The notes below the pieces were generated by a model. It was not told where the DNA came from, ran no database searches, and worked only from the letters and a program-made list of their open reading frames with translations. From Sphingomonas flavalba (GTDB taxonomy: Bacteria; Pseudomonadota; Alphaproteobacteria; Sphingomonadales; Sphingomonadaceae): DNA of 64,000 bases. Shown here one piece after another: positions 34,927 to 42,703 of the stretch. The position numbers and the translations under genes were made by a program. The stretch lies in assembly GCF_004796535.1 (NCBI RefSeq), contig NZ_SPHY01000004.1:124001-188000 (forward strand). The letters run 5' to 3'. Position 1 is the stretch's first letter; each line of letters opens with the position of its first letter.

Positions 34927-36045
34927 TAGCGAGGCAAGCGCCGCGGCGATACCTGTGTCCAAAGCAACCTGCCGGCCGGCCAGCCACCGCCGCCTATCCG
35001 CCAGTTTGGGCGGACGCGGCATGAGCAAGGCGGCCGCAAACTCTATCGCATCGTCCGCTTCCCACACGTCGGCGGGGACGGCGCCGATCAGTGCGATCGC
35101 CTGTCGCGAAGCCACCACTGGCCGCCCGGACGCGATCGCATCGAGCAGCTTCAGATTGGCGCCGGCCACTGCCAGCGAGGGCACCGCCACACAGCGACCG
35201 CGACGAAAAAATGCGGAGACATCGGCGACCGGCCCGAAAAAGCGGACCCCCGGCGGCGCCGGTTGCCGACGAGTATCCACCGCGCCGCCGACATCGATAC
35301 GCCAGCCCGGCGGCAAGCGCGGGCAAACCTGTTCCAAAAACCAGCGAAGAGCCATCGCATTCGGTTCCCAGCGCCAGTTCCCAAGCAGCACTACGTCCGA
35401 ACAAGGTGCCTCGGCGGCTGGCGGACCCTCGCAACCGGGTCGGGCGAGCGGCGGCAACACCCGTACCTTCCCCGCTCCATGGCGTGTCAGAGCCGCTTCA
35501 TCCGTCGCACTGAGACACCAGGTTTCAAGCGCTGCGCGGACCAACGCGCCTTCGACACGCGCCATCATCCTTGCCTCACGCGCGTAGAGCCAGCGCGGGA
35601 TGCCATACACGGCCTGTGCGAGCGCCGCGAAGACGGCGCTTTCCTCCTGATGGGAAAGGTGAATGAACGGCGTCTCGCCAATTACACGAGCAGCCCAACC
35701 CATTTGTGCATGGTCGATGATCACAAGATCCCAGCGCCGTTCACGGATCAGCGCGGCAATGCGGCGCACATAGTGGCGCGAATACCACTTCTCTACGGTA
35801 TAGGGGCGGCCAACAAGTGCGCGCAGCCCCCACCACAATGCCCGCAACGGCGCTTGCCGTGTCTCGATCGGGTGTATGCCGAGACCTATCTCCCCCTGCC
35901 CCCGGGACGCGGTGCTGCGATCGAAGCCGATGACTTGAACGTCGGCACCATTGCGCCGCAAGCCGTCGATGACCGCTTGCGTCCAGACTTCTCCGCCATT
36001 TGCCTGCCCGGCCGGCAATATCGTCGTGATGACCAGGATATGCAT
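34891..36045 (-). CDS. glycosyltransferase (GT4-like, GT-B fold)
   Basis: The 384-residue protein begins MHILVITTILPAGQANGGEVWTQ, typical of GT-B enzymes with a glycine-rich acceptor loop. It continues with DLVIIDHAQMGWAARVIG and ends in a nucleotide-sugar half containing VVLLGNWRWEPNAMALRWFLEQV, VRFFGPVADVSAFFRRGRCVAVPSL and GANLKLLDAIASGRPVVAS. The final motif corresponds to the E-x7-E region but has Asp instead of the second Glu. It probably transfers a sugar in polysaccharide or glycolipid synthesis. It converges with the family-2 enzyme, and the two coding ends overlap by 36 bases. Donor and acceptor unknown. Confidence 0.88.
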   Translation of the reverse strand: MHILVITTILPAGQANGGEVWTQAVIDGLRRNGADVQVIGFDRSTASRGQGEIGLGIHPIETRQAPLRALWWGLRALVGRPYTVEKWYSRHYVRRIAALIRERRWDLVIIDHAQMGWAARVIGETPFIHLSHQEESAVFAALAQAVYGIPRWLYAREARMMARVEGALVRAALETWCLSATDEAALTRHGAGKVRVLPPLARPGCEGPPAAEAPCSDVVLLGNWRWEPNAMALRWFLEQVCPRLPPGWRIDVGGAVDTRRQPAPPGVRFFGPVADVSAFFRRGRCVAVPSLAVAGANLKLLDAIASGRPVVASRQAIALIGAVPADVWEADDAIEFAAALLMPRPPKLADRRRWLAGRQVALDTGIAAALASLSTSQRPADHAA

Positions 36046-36131
36046 GGCACTTCGGCGATCTGGTTATCCCGATGCGGCAGGTCGCGTACGCTCACGCGAG
36101 CCGGCGTGGGCATGCCGCAACATTGCCGCGA

Positions 36132-36464
36132 TCAGAACGGCAGCTTGAAGCCCGGCGGCAGGGGGAGGCCGCCTTTCAGCTTACTCATCTCGTCGTTGGA
36201 GACGGCATCGGCCTTGGCGCGCGCGTCGTTGAAGGCGGCGACGACCAGGTCTTCCAGCATCTGCTTTTCCGACACGGCGAGCAGGGAGTCGTCGATCGCC
36301 AGGCCGATGATCCGGCCCTTGGCGCTGGCGCGGACCTTGACCAGGCCGCCGCCCGACGCGCCTTCCACCTCGATCGTGTCGAGCCGGGCCTGCGCCTCGT
36401 TCATCTGCGTCTGGATGGTTTCGGCCGCTTCCTGCGCGGCCCGCATCATCTTTTCGATATCCAT
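36132..36464 (-). CDS. ybaB: nucleoid-associated protein YbaB/EbfC
   Basis: The 110-residue protein begins MDIEKMMRAAQEAAETIQTQMNEAQ, a long amphipathic helix, followed by the strands VEGASGGGLVKVRASAKGRIIGLAID and a C-terminal helix with a Pro-rich tail (LPLPPGFKLPF). It is the YbaB/EbfC fold, a dimeric DNA-binding protein. It lies directly behind dnaX, a classic arrangement tied to RecR and replication repair. ATG 36464 is preceded by AGGAG with 9-base spacing; GTG 36473 is possible but its ribosome site would be too close. Confidence 0.95.
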   Translation of the reverse strand: MDIEKMMRAAQEAAETIQTQMNEAQARLDTIEVEGASGGGLVKVRASAKGRIIGLAIDDSLLAVSEKQMLEDLVVAAFNDARAKADAVSNDEMSKLKGGLPLPPGFKLPF

Positions 36465-36465
36465 G

Positions 36466-38067
36466 TCATGCACTCCTGGCGTCGGGCGGCCTGTAGTCGA
36501 TCAGCTCGGCGTCTGGAAAGGCATCCAGCGCCGCGCGGACCAGCGGCGCCGCAAGAATCGCATCGCGCGCGGCGGTTTCGGCCGCGCGCTGCTGGTCGAG
36601 CAGGGTCGGTTCGGCCGCCCCGTCGTCGGTGGTGATCGTCCAGTCGGCACCGGTCGCCGCCTTCAGCGCGGCGGCGAGCTCGCGGTTGAAATCGCTGGGC
36701 AGCGGCCGCGCCGGGCGGATCGCAAGCACCGGCGGCGCATAGCGCTGCAGCCCGACGCAATCATGCAGCTGCAGCGCCAACTGGCGGCGGCCGCCGCGTT
36801 CGACGAGGTCGACCAGCGCGCGGAAGTCAGCGGGAAACCGCGCGGCCGGCGCGTCCTCCGGCGCCGGTGGCGGCACGGATGACGCGGCCGGCGCCGCGGG
36901 GGCCGCACCGGCCAGCCGTTCCGCCAGCGCGCCGGGATCGGGCAGGCCGGAAGCATGTATGACCCGGAGCAGCGCCATTTCCGCCGTTTCCAGCGGCAGC
37001 GCGGCGCGGACGGTTTCGTCATGGCCCTTGAGCAGCAACTGCCACAGCCGGTGGAGCGCGGCGAAGGACAGGCCGGCCGCCCAATCGGCATAGGCCTGGC
37101 GTTCCTCGTCCGACTGGGCAGGGTCGCCGGGCGTGCCGACCCGGCGCAGGGTGACGCCGTGGACGATTTCAAGCAGCGCGCGCAGCACCGCCGCCGGTTC
37201 CACCCCCATGTCGTGCTGGGCGCGCAGCGCGGCGAGCGCCTCCGTCGCCTGGCCGGCGAGCAGCACCGCGAACAGCCGGCGGATCGCGCCGCGATCGGAC
37301 AGGCCGAGCATATCGCGCACCTGCGCGGCGGCGACCATGCCGCTGCCCTCCGTTCCGGCATGGGCGATCGCCTGGTCGAGGATCGACAGGCCGTCGCGCG
37401 CCGACCCTTCCGCCGCCCGCGCGATCAGCGCCAGCGCCTCCGGCTCCGCCGGCACGCCTTCCGCCCCCGCCACCCGGCCGAAATGGGCGGCGAGCTGGTC
37501 GGCGCTGATCCGGCGCAGGTCGAAGCGCTGGCAGCGCGACAGCACCGTCACCGGCACCTTGTTGACCTCCGTCGTCGCGAACAGGAACTTGACGTGGGCC
37601 GGCGGCTCCTCAAGCGTCTTGAGCAGGCCGTTGAACGCCGCCTTCGACAGCATATGGACCTCGTCGATGATGTAGATCTTGTAGCGGGCGGAGACCGCCG
37701 CATAGCGCGCCGCCTCGATGATCTCGCGGATGTCGTCGATGCCAGTGTGGCTGGCGGCGTCCATCTCGATCACGTCGATATGCCGGCCCTCGGCGATCGC
37801 CCGGCACGGTTCGCACTGGCCGCACGGGTCGATCGTCGGCCCGCCCTGCCCGTCCGGCCCGACGCAGTTCAGCGCCTTGGCGATCAGCCGCGCCGTCGAC
37901 GTCTTTCCAACGCCGCGCACACCGGTGAGTAGGAAGGCATGGGCCAGCCGGCCGTTGCGGATGGCGTTGCCCAACGTCTGCACCATCGCGTCCTGGCCGA
38001 TCAGCTCGGCGAAGGTCTGCGGGCGATATTTGCGCGCGAGGACGCGATAGGGTTGGGATTCGGCCAT
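36466..38067 (-). CDS. dnaX: DNA polymerase III subunit tau/gamma
   Basis: DnaX is the ATPase of the clamp loader. The 533-residue protein has YRVLARKYRPQTFAELIGQ at the N-terminus, the Walker A loop GVRGVGKTSTARLIAK, a Cys4 zinc module (CVGPDGQ, then CGQCEPC), Walker B IYIIDEVHMLS, the sensor region LFATTEVNKVPVTVLSRCQRF and the SRC motif. The C-terminal third (after residue 370) is the collar and a divergent tau-like domain. The start ATG is at 38067, chosen because MAESQPYRVLARKYRP matches the family start; the long upstream extension of the frame runs through the SRP RNA. No obvious A-rich slippery site is present for gamma production. Confidence 0.97.
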   Translation of the reverse strand: MAESQPYRVLARKYRPQTFAELIGQDAMVQTLGNAIRNGRLAHAFLLTGVRGVGKTSTARLIAKALNCVGPDGQGGPTIDPCGQCEPCRAIAEGRHIDVIEMDAASHTGIDDIREIIEAARYAAVSARYKIYIIDEVHMLSKAAFNGLLKTLEEPPAHVKFLFATTEVNKVPVTVLSRCQRFDLRRISADQLAAHFGRVAGAEGVPAEPEALALIARAAEGSARDGLSILDQAIAHAGTEGSGMVAAAQVRDMLGLSDRGAIRRLFAVLLAGQATEALAALRAQHDMGVEPAAVLRALLEIVHGVTLRRVGTPGDPAQSDEERQAYADWAAGLSFAALHRLWQLLLKGHDETVRAALPLETAEMALLRVIHASGLPDPGALAERLAGAAPAAPAASSVPPPAPEDAPAARFPADFRALVDLVERGGRRQLALQLHDCVGLQRYAPPVLAIRPARPLPSDFNRELAAALKAATGADWTITTDDGAAEPTLLDQQRAAETAARDAILAAPLVRAALDAFPDAELIDYRPPDARSA

Positions 38068-38170
38068 CCGGGAACCCTTAGAGTCTGATTCCCCTGTGTG
38101 GAAGCGGCGGCTTGTGTGGACGCGGCACGGCACGGCCGCGACGGGATGGATGTATAAGAGGGGGGCAGGT

Positions 38171-38259
38171 GGGAGCCGGAACGACCCGACACGAAATCGT
38201 TGCGGCTGCTTCCTTCCGGACCTGACCGGGTTGGCGACGGCGCCGTCCGCCCGACTCCC
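38171..38259 (-). ncRNA. ffs: signal recognition particle RNA (4.5S type)
   Basis: On the minus strand the core GGTCAGGTCCGGAAGGAAGC (ends about 38210-38230) is the universally conserved SRP domain IV loop. The 5' end GGGAGTCGGGCGG pairs with the 3' end CCGGCTCCC to give a hairpin of about 89 bases. It lies just upstream of dnaX, its standard place in alphaproteobacteria. It partners Ffh to direct membrane proteins to the SecYEG translocon. Ends are set by the pairing and may be off by a few bases. Confidence 0.95.
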
Positions 38260-38265
38260 AGCCGC

Positions 38266-38294
38266 CATATGGAGGCTCCCGCGCGCCGGCGCAA
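38266..38294 (-). promoter_or_regulatory. candidate promoter for the SRP RNA
   Basis: On the minus strand TTGCGC (38294-38289) and CATATG (38271-38266) are spaced by 17 bases. The end of the -10 box lies 6 bases before the predicted 5' end of the RNA at 38259. Fit to the sigma70 consensus is moderate. Confidence 0.45.
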
Positions 38295-38435
38295 GCTGTC
38301 CCAGGATGGGACCCGTGCACCGCAGAATGTCGCGCCTGTACAATACAAAAACATGAACAAAAGCTAACGAAAAGTTAACGAGAGCCAAGGTCGCCCCGCC
38401 CAATCGTCCAAGCACACCAATTTAGGGGAATACGT

Positions 38436-39170
38436 ATGTCTTCGAGTAAATTCCTTCGCCGCACGGCGATGGCCGCCGCGCTTGCCGTTGGCGTTTCCGC
38501 CGTCCCGGCCAGTGCCGCGACCCTTGAGCTGGCCCTCGCCATCGACGGTTCGGGCAGCATCTCGGCCAGCAATTTCGCGCTGCAGCGCGATGCCTATGTC
38601 AGCGTGCTGAGCGATCTGAGCGTGCTGCCGCGCGACGGGTCGGTCGCGATCGGCGTCTATCTGTTCTCGTCGAACGTCCAGACCGTGTTCAGCTTCGCCG
38701 AGATCACCGCCGCCAACCACGGCGCGCTGATCGCCGCCGTCCAGGCCATGGTCCGCCCCGCCGGCAACACCAACATCGCCGGCGCGATCACCACCGCGAC
38801 CAACGACATCTTCAGCAACAGCATCTCCTCTGATCGCCAGCTGATCGACGTGTCGACCGACGGTGCCAACAACATCGGCAACCTGGCCAACGCCCGCAAC
38901 GCCGCGATCGCGGCCGGCATCGAGCAGGTCAACTGCATCGGCATCGGCAACGGCGCGAATTGCAGCAACGTGATCGCCGGCACCGGCGCCTTCTCGCTGC
39001 AGGCCAACAACTTCGAGGATTTCGAAGCGGCGCTGCGCAAGAAGATCGTCCGCGAAGTGACCGGCGGCGTGCCGGAGCCGACGACCTGGGCGATGCTGAT
39101 CGCCGGTTTCGGCCTGATCGGCGGCGCGATGCGCCGGCGCCGGATGACCACCGCGGTCACCTTCGCCTGA
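38436..39170 (+). CDS. exported von Willebrand factor A protein with PEP-CTERM anchor (DUF1194-like)
   Basis: The 244-residue protein has a signal peptide ending VPASAA and a VWA domain whose metal-ion site DGSGSISASNF (DxSxS) is intact. The remaining MIDAS threonine is likely in AGNTNIAGAI and the aspartate in LIDVSTDGANN. The C-terminus is a PEP-CTERM tag: VPEPTTWAMLIAGFGLIGG with a basic tail AMRRRR. The tag directs cleavage and anchoring by an exosortase, which is not encoded here. VWA domains bind proteins through a divalent ion, so a surface adhesion role is plausible. A strong terminator follows. Confidence 0.9.
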   Translation: MSSSKFLRRTAMAAALAVGVSAVPASAATLELALAIDGSGSISASNFALQRDAYVSVLSDLSVLPRDGSVAIGVYLFSSNVQTVFSFAEITAANHGALIAAVQAMVRPAGNTNIAGAITTATNDIFSNSISSDRQLIDVSTDGANNIGNLANARNAAIAAGIEQVNCIGIGNGANCSNVIAGTGAFSLQANNFEDFEAALRKKIVREVTGGVPEPTTWAMLIAGFGLIGGAMRRRRMTTAVTFA

Positions 39171-39183
39171 GCCGGGCCTGATG

Positions 39184-39224
39184 GCGGCCGTGCCCCCGCT
39201 TCGGCAGGGGGCACGGCCGCTTTT
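39184..39224 (+). terminator. intrinsic terminator after the VWA gene
   Basis: GCGGCCGTGCCCCC (39184-39197) pairs perfectly with GGGGGCACGGCCGC (39207-39220) across the 9-base loop GCTTCGGCA, followed by TTTT. It also lies 5 bases beyond the ferredoxin stop on the other strand. Confidence 0.9.
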
Positions 39225-39229
39225 CCTTG

Positions 39230-39565
39230 TCAGCGGCCCTGCATGTTGCGGCTTTCCGCCGGGATGCGGACGGTGAGGTCCGCCAGGCCGGCGTCGAGGT
39301 GGATCTGGCAGGCGAGCCGGCTGGTCCGCGTCGCCCCGGCAGCGAGGTCGAGCATATCCTCCTCCATCTCGGTTGCCGGCGGCAGCTTCGCGAAATCGGC
39401 CGCGTCGACGATGACGTGACAGGTCGAACAGGCCATCTGGCCCTCGCAGGTCCCCTCCAGCGGCTGGCCGTCCGCCTGGGCGATGTCGAGCAGCCGGGCG
39501 CCGGGCGGCGCCTCCACCTCCCGCGCCGAGCGGCCGTCGGCGCTGACGAAGCGGACGCGGGTCAC
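39230..39565 (-). CDS. 2Fe-2S ferredoxin (adrenodoxin type)
   Basis: The 111-residue protein has the vertebrate-type/adrenodoxin motif CEGQMACSTCHVIV with three cluster cysteines, and the fourth in RLACQIHL. The C-terminal half contains DMLDLAAGATRTSRL, which matches isc ferredoxins and P450 partners. It follows two cysteine desulfurase genes on the same strand; its GTG start overlaps the desulfurase stop (GTGA). It probably supplies electrons for Fe-S cluster assembly by those enzymes, although a P450 partner role cannot be excluded. Confidence 0.92.
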   Translation of the reverse strand: MTRVRFVSADGRSAREVEAPPGARLLDIAQADGQPLEGTCEGQMACSTCHVIVDAADFAKLPPATEMEEDMLDLAAGATRTSRLACQIHLDAGLADLTVRIPAESRNMQGR

Positions 39566-40680
39566 GCCGCCACCCGCTGCGCCGTGGCGGCGGCATCGAT
39601 CAACGCCAGCGCCCGGGCCAGTTCCTCCGGCGACGTGTAGCGCCCGAAGCCGAGGCGGATGCTGGCGCGCGCCTGCCGGTTGTCCAGCCCGAGCGCGCGC
39701 AGCACATGGCTGGGCCGGCCCGAACCGCTGGCACAGGCGGAGCCGGCGGAAAAGGCGACATCGCGCACCGCCGAGATCAGCCGCGCGGAATCCACCCCGT
39801 CACGGCGGATGTTGAGATTGCCGTGGTAGCGCCGCTCCGCATCGCCGTTCAGCGTCCAGCCGGGCAGCGCGGCCAGGGCCAGCGCCCAGAGTTCGGCAAC
39901 ATGCGCCCGGTCGTGCGCCGCATGGGCGCGCAGCAGCCCGGCGGCGGCGCCGAAGCCGGCGCACAGCGCCGGGGCCAGCGTGCCGGAGCGCAGGCCATAT
40001 TCCTGCCCGCCGCCGTGGATCAGCGGCGCGATCTCCACCCCGTCGGCGATCCACAGCGCGCCGATGCCCTTCGGCCCGTGGACTTTGTGGGCGGAGACGG
40101 CGACCATGTCGGCGGCCGGCACCGGCACCCGGCCGAAGCCCTGCACCGCGTCGCACAGGAACAACGCCCCGGCGGCGCGGGCCAGCTCCGCCAGCGCCGC
40201 GACGGGCTGAAGCACCCCGATCTCGTTGTTGACCAGCATCACCGCGACAATGGCGGTGTGTTCATCGATCGCCCGCCGCGCTTCGTCGAGCGAGACCAGC
40301 CCGGCGGCGTCGACACCGAGCAGCACCGGTTCAAACCCCTGCCCGCCGAGCCAGGTGACACTGTCGAGCACGGCGGCATGTTCGGTCGCGACCGTGACGA
40401 TGCGGCGGCGCCCCGGGGCGGCGGTGGCGGCGGCGCCCTTCAACGCGGTGTTGATCGCCTCCGTCGCGCCGCCAGTGAACAGCAGCCGGCCGCCGGGCAG
40501 GGCCAGCGCGGCGTGGACGGCATCGCGCGCCGCCTCCACGGCCGCACGCGCCGCCCGGCCCATGCGGTGCGCCGAATGCGGGTTGCCGAACGCCTCGCCG
40601 AGCCAGGGCAGCATCGCCGCCCGCGCTTCCGGCGCCAGCGGGGTTGTCGCCTGATAGTCGAGATAGATGGGCATGGTCAT
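39562..40680 (-). CDS. class I cysteine desulfurase (second of tandem pair)
   Basis: This 372-residue PLP enzyme releases sulfur from cysteine for cluster or thiolation pathways. Visible are MTMPIYLDYQATTPLAPEA, the GGATEAINTALKG PLP loop, AVMLVNNEIGVLQP, the Schiff-base lysine in VSAHKVHGPKG, and the catalytic loop FSAGSACASGSGRPSHVL with the persulfide cysteine. The loop is of the IscS/NifS type. It overlaps the first desulfurase gene by four bases (ATGA) and the ferredoxin gene by four bases (GTGA). It is not a simple copy of its neighbour: the sequences differ through most of their length. Confidence 0.92.
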   Translation of the reverse strand: MTMPIYLDYQATTPLAPEARAAMLPWLGEAFGNPHSAHRMGRAARAAVEAARDAVHAALALPGGRLLFTGGATEAINTALKGAAATAAPGRRRIVTVATEHAAVLDSVTWLGGQGFEPVLLGVDAAGLVSLDEARRAIDEHTAIVAVMLVNNEIGVLQPVAALAELARAAGALFLCDAVQGFGRVPVPAADMVAVSAHKVHGPKGIGALWIADGVEIAPLIHGGGQEYGLRSGTLAPALCAGFGAAAGLLRAHAAHDRAHVAELWALALAALPGWTLNGDAERRYHGNLNIRRDGVDSARLISAVRDVAFSAGSACASGSGRPSHVLRALGLDNRQARASIRLGFGRYTSPEELARALALIDAAATAQRVAA

Positions 40681-41753
40681 GCCGCGCGGGCGCGGGCGTC
40701 GGCGGCGATCCGCTTCCATTGTTCAAGGAAGCGGTAGACGTCGGCGCGGCTGGTGTCGGGGCCGAAGCTGACCCGGATCACCTCGCGCGACGCCGCTTCG
40801 TCCCAACCCATCGCGGCCAGCACATGGCTCGGCTTCAGCGTGCCGGACGAGCAGGCGCTGCCGGCGGACACCGCGATGCCGGCAAGGTCGAACTGGATTA
40901 GCTGGGCGGAAGCGGCGACACCCGGCATCCGGTAGGAGGCGATCGCCGGCGAGCGTTCGCCGCGCCGCGCCACCGCCTGGCCGCCCGCCGCCTCGACCGC
41001 GCCGTCGAGATGGGCGCGCAGGTCGCGGGCGCGGTCGATCCAGCCGCGCGGCGCCTCCAGCGCCGCAGCCATCGCCAGCGCGCCGGGCAGATTCTCCGTG
41101 CCGGGGCGATAGCCCTGCTCCTGCCCGCCGCTTGGGCTGAGCAGCGCGAAATCGCTTACCAGCAGCGCGCCGATCCCCGGCGGGGCGCCGAATTTGTGCC
41201 CGGACAGCGCGATCAGGTCGGCGGGCGGCAAGGCCAGCTTGCCGGCCGACTGGGCGCAGTCGGCGAACAGCAGGCCGCCGGCGGCGCGCACCGCCGGCGC
41301 CAGATCAGCGAGCGGCTGGACAACGCCGGTCTCGCTGTTGACCGCCTGGATCGCAACCAGCGGCCGCTTCGCGCCGAGCGCGCCGAGCCGGCCGACCAGC
41401 GCATCGCGGGCGACGGTGCCGTCGGCCTGCACCGGCAGGAAGAACGCCTGCGGCACCACCCGGTGGACGGCATCATGCTCCACCCCGGAGACCAGCCGCG
41501 CATCGGCGTCGGTGCGGGTCAGCGCGATATGGATCGCCTCGCTGGCGCCGCTGGTGAAGATCAGTTCGCCACTCCAGTCGAGCGCCGCCTTGATCCGCGC
41601 GCGGGCAGCCTCCAGCGCGGCGCGGGCCGCCCGACCCTCGCCATGCGGGGACGAGGGATTGGCCCAGTGCGCGACCCCCTCCGCATAGGCGGCGGCCGCC
41701 GGCGCGGTCACCGGCGTCGTCGCGGCGTGATCGAGATAGAGGCGGGTGGTCAA
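40677..41753 (-). CDS. class I cysteine desulfurase (first of tandem pair)
   Basis: The 358-residue protein keeps all class I desulfurase features: RLYLDHAATTPVTAPAA, TSGASEAIHIALTR, the lysine in ALSGHKFGAPPGIG, YRPGTENLPGAL and the persulfide-forming SAGSACSSGTLKPSHVL. A stop codon at 41778-41780 leaves only TTG codons as possible starts: 41753 (giving MTTRLYLDH, with GGGA 6 bases upstream) or 41765. An unusual start codon may keep its level low. It heads the desulfurase-desulfurase-ferredoxin operon, opposite a divergent hydrolase gene. Confidence 0.9.
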   Translation of the reverse strand: MTTRLYLDHAATTPVTAPAAAAYAEGVAHWANPSSPHGEGRAARAALEAARARIKAALDWSGELIFTSGASEAIHIALTRTDADARLVSGVEHDAVHRVVPQAFFLPVQADGTVARDALVGRLGALGAKRPLVAIQAVNSETGVVQPLADLAPAVRAAGGLLFADCAQSAGKLALPPADLIALSGHKFGAPPGIGALLVSDFALLSPSGGQEQGYRPGTENLPGALAMAAALEAPRGWIDRARDLRAHLDGAVEAAGGQAVARRGERSPAIASYRMPGVAASAQLIQFDLAGIAVSAGSACSSGTLKPSHVLAAMGWDEAASREVIRVSFGPDTSRADVYRFLEQWKRIAADARARAA

Positions 41754-41857
41754 GGCGGTTCCCAAAGATTGCGAATTTCACCCCCACAATTATATAGGCT
41801 TTCTCCCCCGCGCCACCCGCGCGGCGCCATTCTGTCCTTTTTCGTTCAGCAGGTGCG

Positions 41858-42511
41858 ATGCCCGAAGTCATCATCCCCGGCCCCGAAGGCCGCCTCGAAG
41901 GCCGTTTCAGCCCACCGCCGCGCCCGCGCGCGCCGGTGGCGATGATCCTCCACCCCCACCCGTCGAGCGGGACGATGAACAACCACATCGTCCAGGCGCT
42001 GTACCAGACGTTCGTCCGGCGCGGCTTCGCGACGCTGCGGTTCAACTTCCGCGGCGTCGGCAAGAGCCAGGGCAGTTTCGACAACGGCATCGGCGAGTTG
42101 TCCGATGCCGCCGCCGCGCTCGACTGGGTACAGAGCTTTCACCCGGAGGCGCAGACGACATGGATCGGCGGCTTCAGCTTCGGCGCGTGGATCGGCATGC
42201 AGTTGCTGATGCGGCGGCCGGAGGTGCGCGGCTTCATCTCGATCGCGCCGCCCGCCAATATGTATGATTTCACCTTCCTCGCCCCCTGCCCGTCATCGGG
42301 CATCATCATCCAGGGCGAGGCGGACGAGGTGGTGACGCCGTCGGCGACGCAGAAGCTGGTCGACAAGCTACGGACCCAGCGCCACATCACCATCCATCAC
42401 GACGTGATCCCGCGCGCCAACCATTTCTTCGAGCACGAGATGCCCGACCTGATGCGCAGCGTCGACAATTACCTCGACATGCGGTTGGCGCCGGATTCGC
42501 CGATCAAGTGA
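41858..42511 (+). CDS. alpha/beta hydrolase
   Basis: The 217-residue protein has an alpha/beta-hydrolase fold: the oxyanion stretch MILHPHPSSGTMNNHIV, FATLRFNFRGVGKSQG, and the nucleophile elbow WIGGFSFGAWIG in which Ser is followed by Phe-Gly (GFSFG). Asp in QGEADEVVTP and His in RANHFFEHEM complete the triad. Proteins like this in alphaproteobacteria are usually annotated as dienelactone-hydrolase-like or CocE-related; the substrate is unknown. It is divergent from the cysteine desulfurase operon across a 104-base gap with AT-rich sequence (AATTATATAGG) that could hold promoters for both. Confidence 0.9.
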   Translation: MPEVIIPGPEGRLEGRFSPPPRPRAPVAMILHPHPSSGTMNNHIVQALYQTFVRRGFATLRFNFRGVGKSQGSFDNGIGELSDAAAALDWVQSFHPEAQTTWIGGFSFGAWIGMQLLMRRPEVRGFISIAPPANMYDFTFLAPCPSSGIIIQGEADEVVTPSATQKLVDKLRTQRHITIHHDVIPRANHFFEHEMPDLMRSVDNYLDMRLAPDSPIK

Positions 42512-42516
42512 TTTAG

Positions 42517-42640
42517 AGCCTGTCCGCTTCAGGCGGCACCGGCCCTCTCCCCCACCCGGCCTCCCAACGACAGTATCCTGAAATGGGAGGCCGGGTGGGG
42601 GAGAGGGCCGGTGCCGAATTCCGCTTCAAGCGGACAGGCT
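42517..42640. repeat. 124-bp long palindrome with perfect 32-bp stem
   Basis: Inner arms 42535-42566 and 42584-42615 are perfect inverted copies of 32 bases (17-base loop). Outer arms AGCCTGTCCGCTT at 42517-42529 and its inverse at 42628-42640 add 13 bp more. No T-run follows on either strand. The inner arm is rich in CTCTCCCCCACCC. It lies between the hydrolase gene and a convergent PEP-CTERM gene that has its own terminator, so a plain terminator role is not needed. It could be a REP or MITE-type element. Confidence 0.85.
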
Positions 42641-42650
42641 TCAGCAACAG

Positions 42651-42690
42651 AAAAAGGGCGCCGCCGGTCCCCCACGAACCGGCGGCGCCC
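42651..42690 (-). terminator. intrinsic terminator of the PEP-CTERM gene
   Basis: On the minus strand GGGCGCCGCCGGT (42690-42678) pairs with ACCGGCGGCGCCC (42668-42656), followed by TTTTT at 42655-42651. It lies 13 bases after the stop of the gene at 42704. Confidence 0.9.
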
Positions 42691-42703
42691 GTATCGCCGG
42701 CCT

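Noticed and set aside
36955-38415. A longer dnaX reading frame to 38415 and a plus-strand frame through dnaX
   Set aside because: The extension runs through the SRP RNA, and the family N-terminus is at 38067; the plus frame is an antisense shadow.
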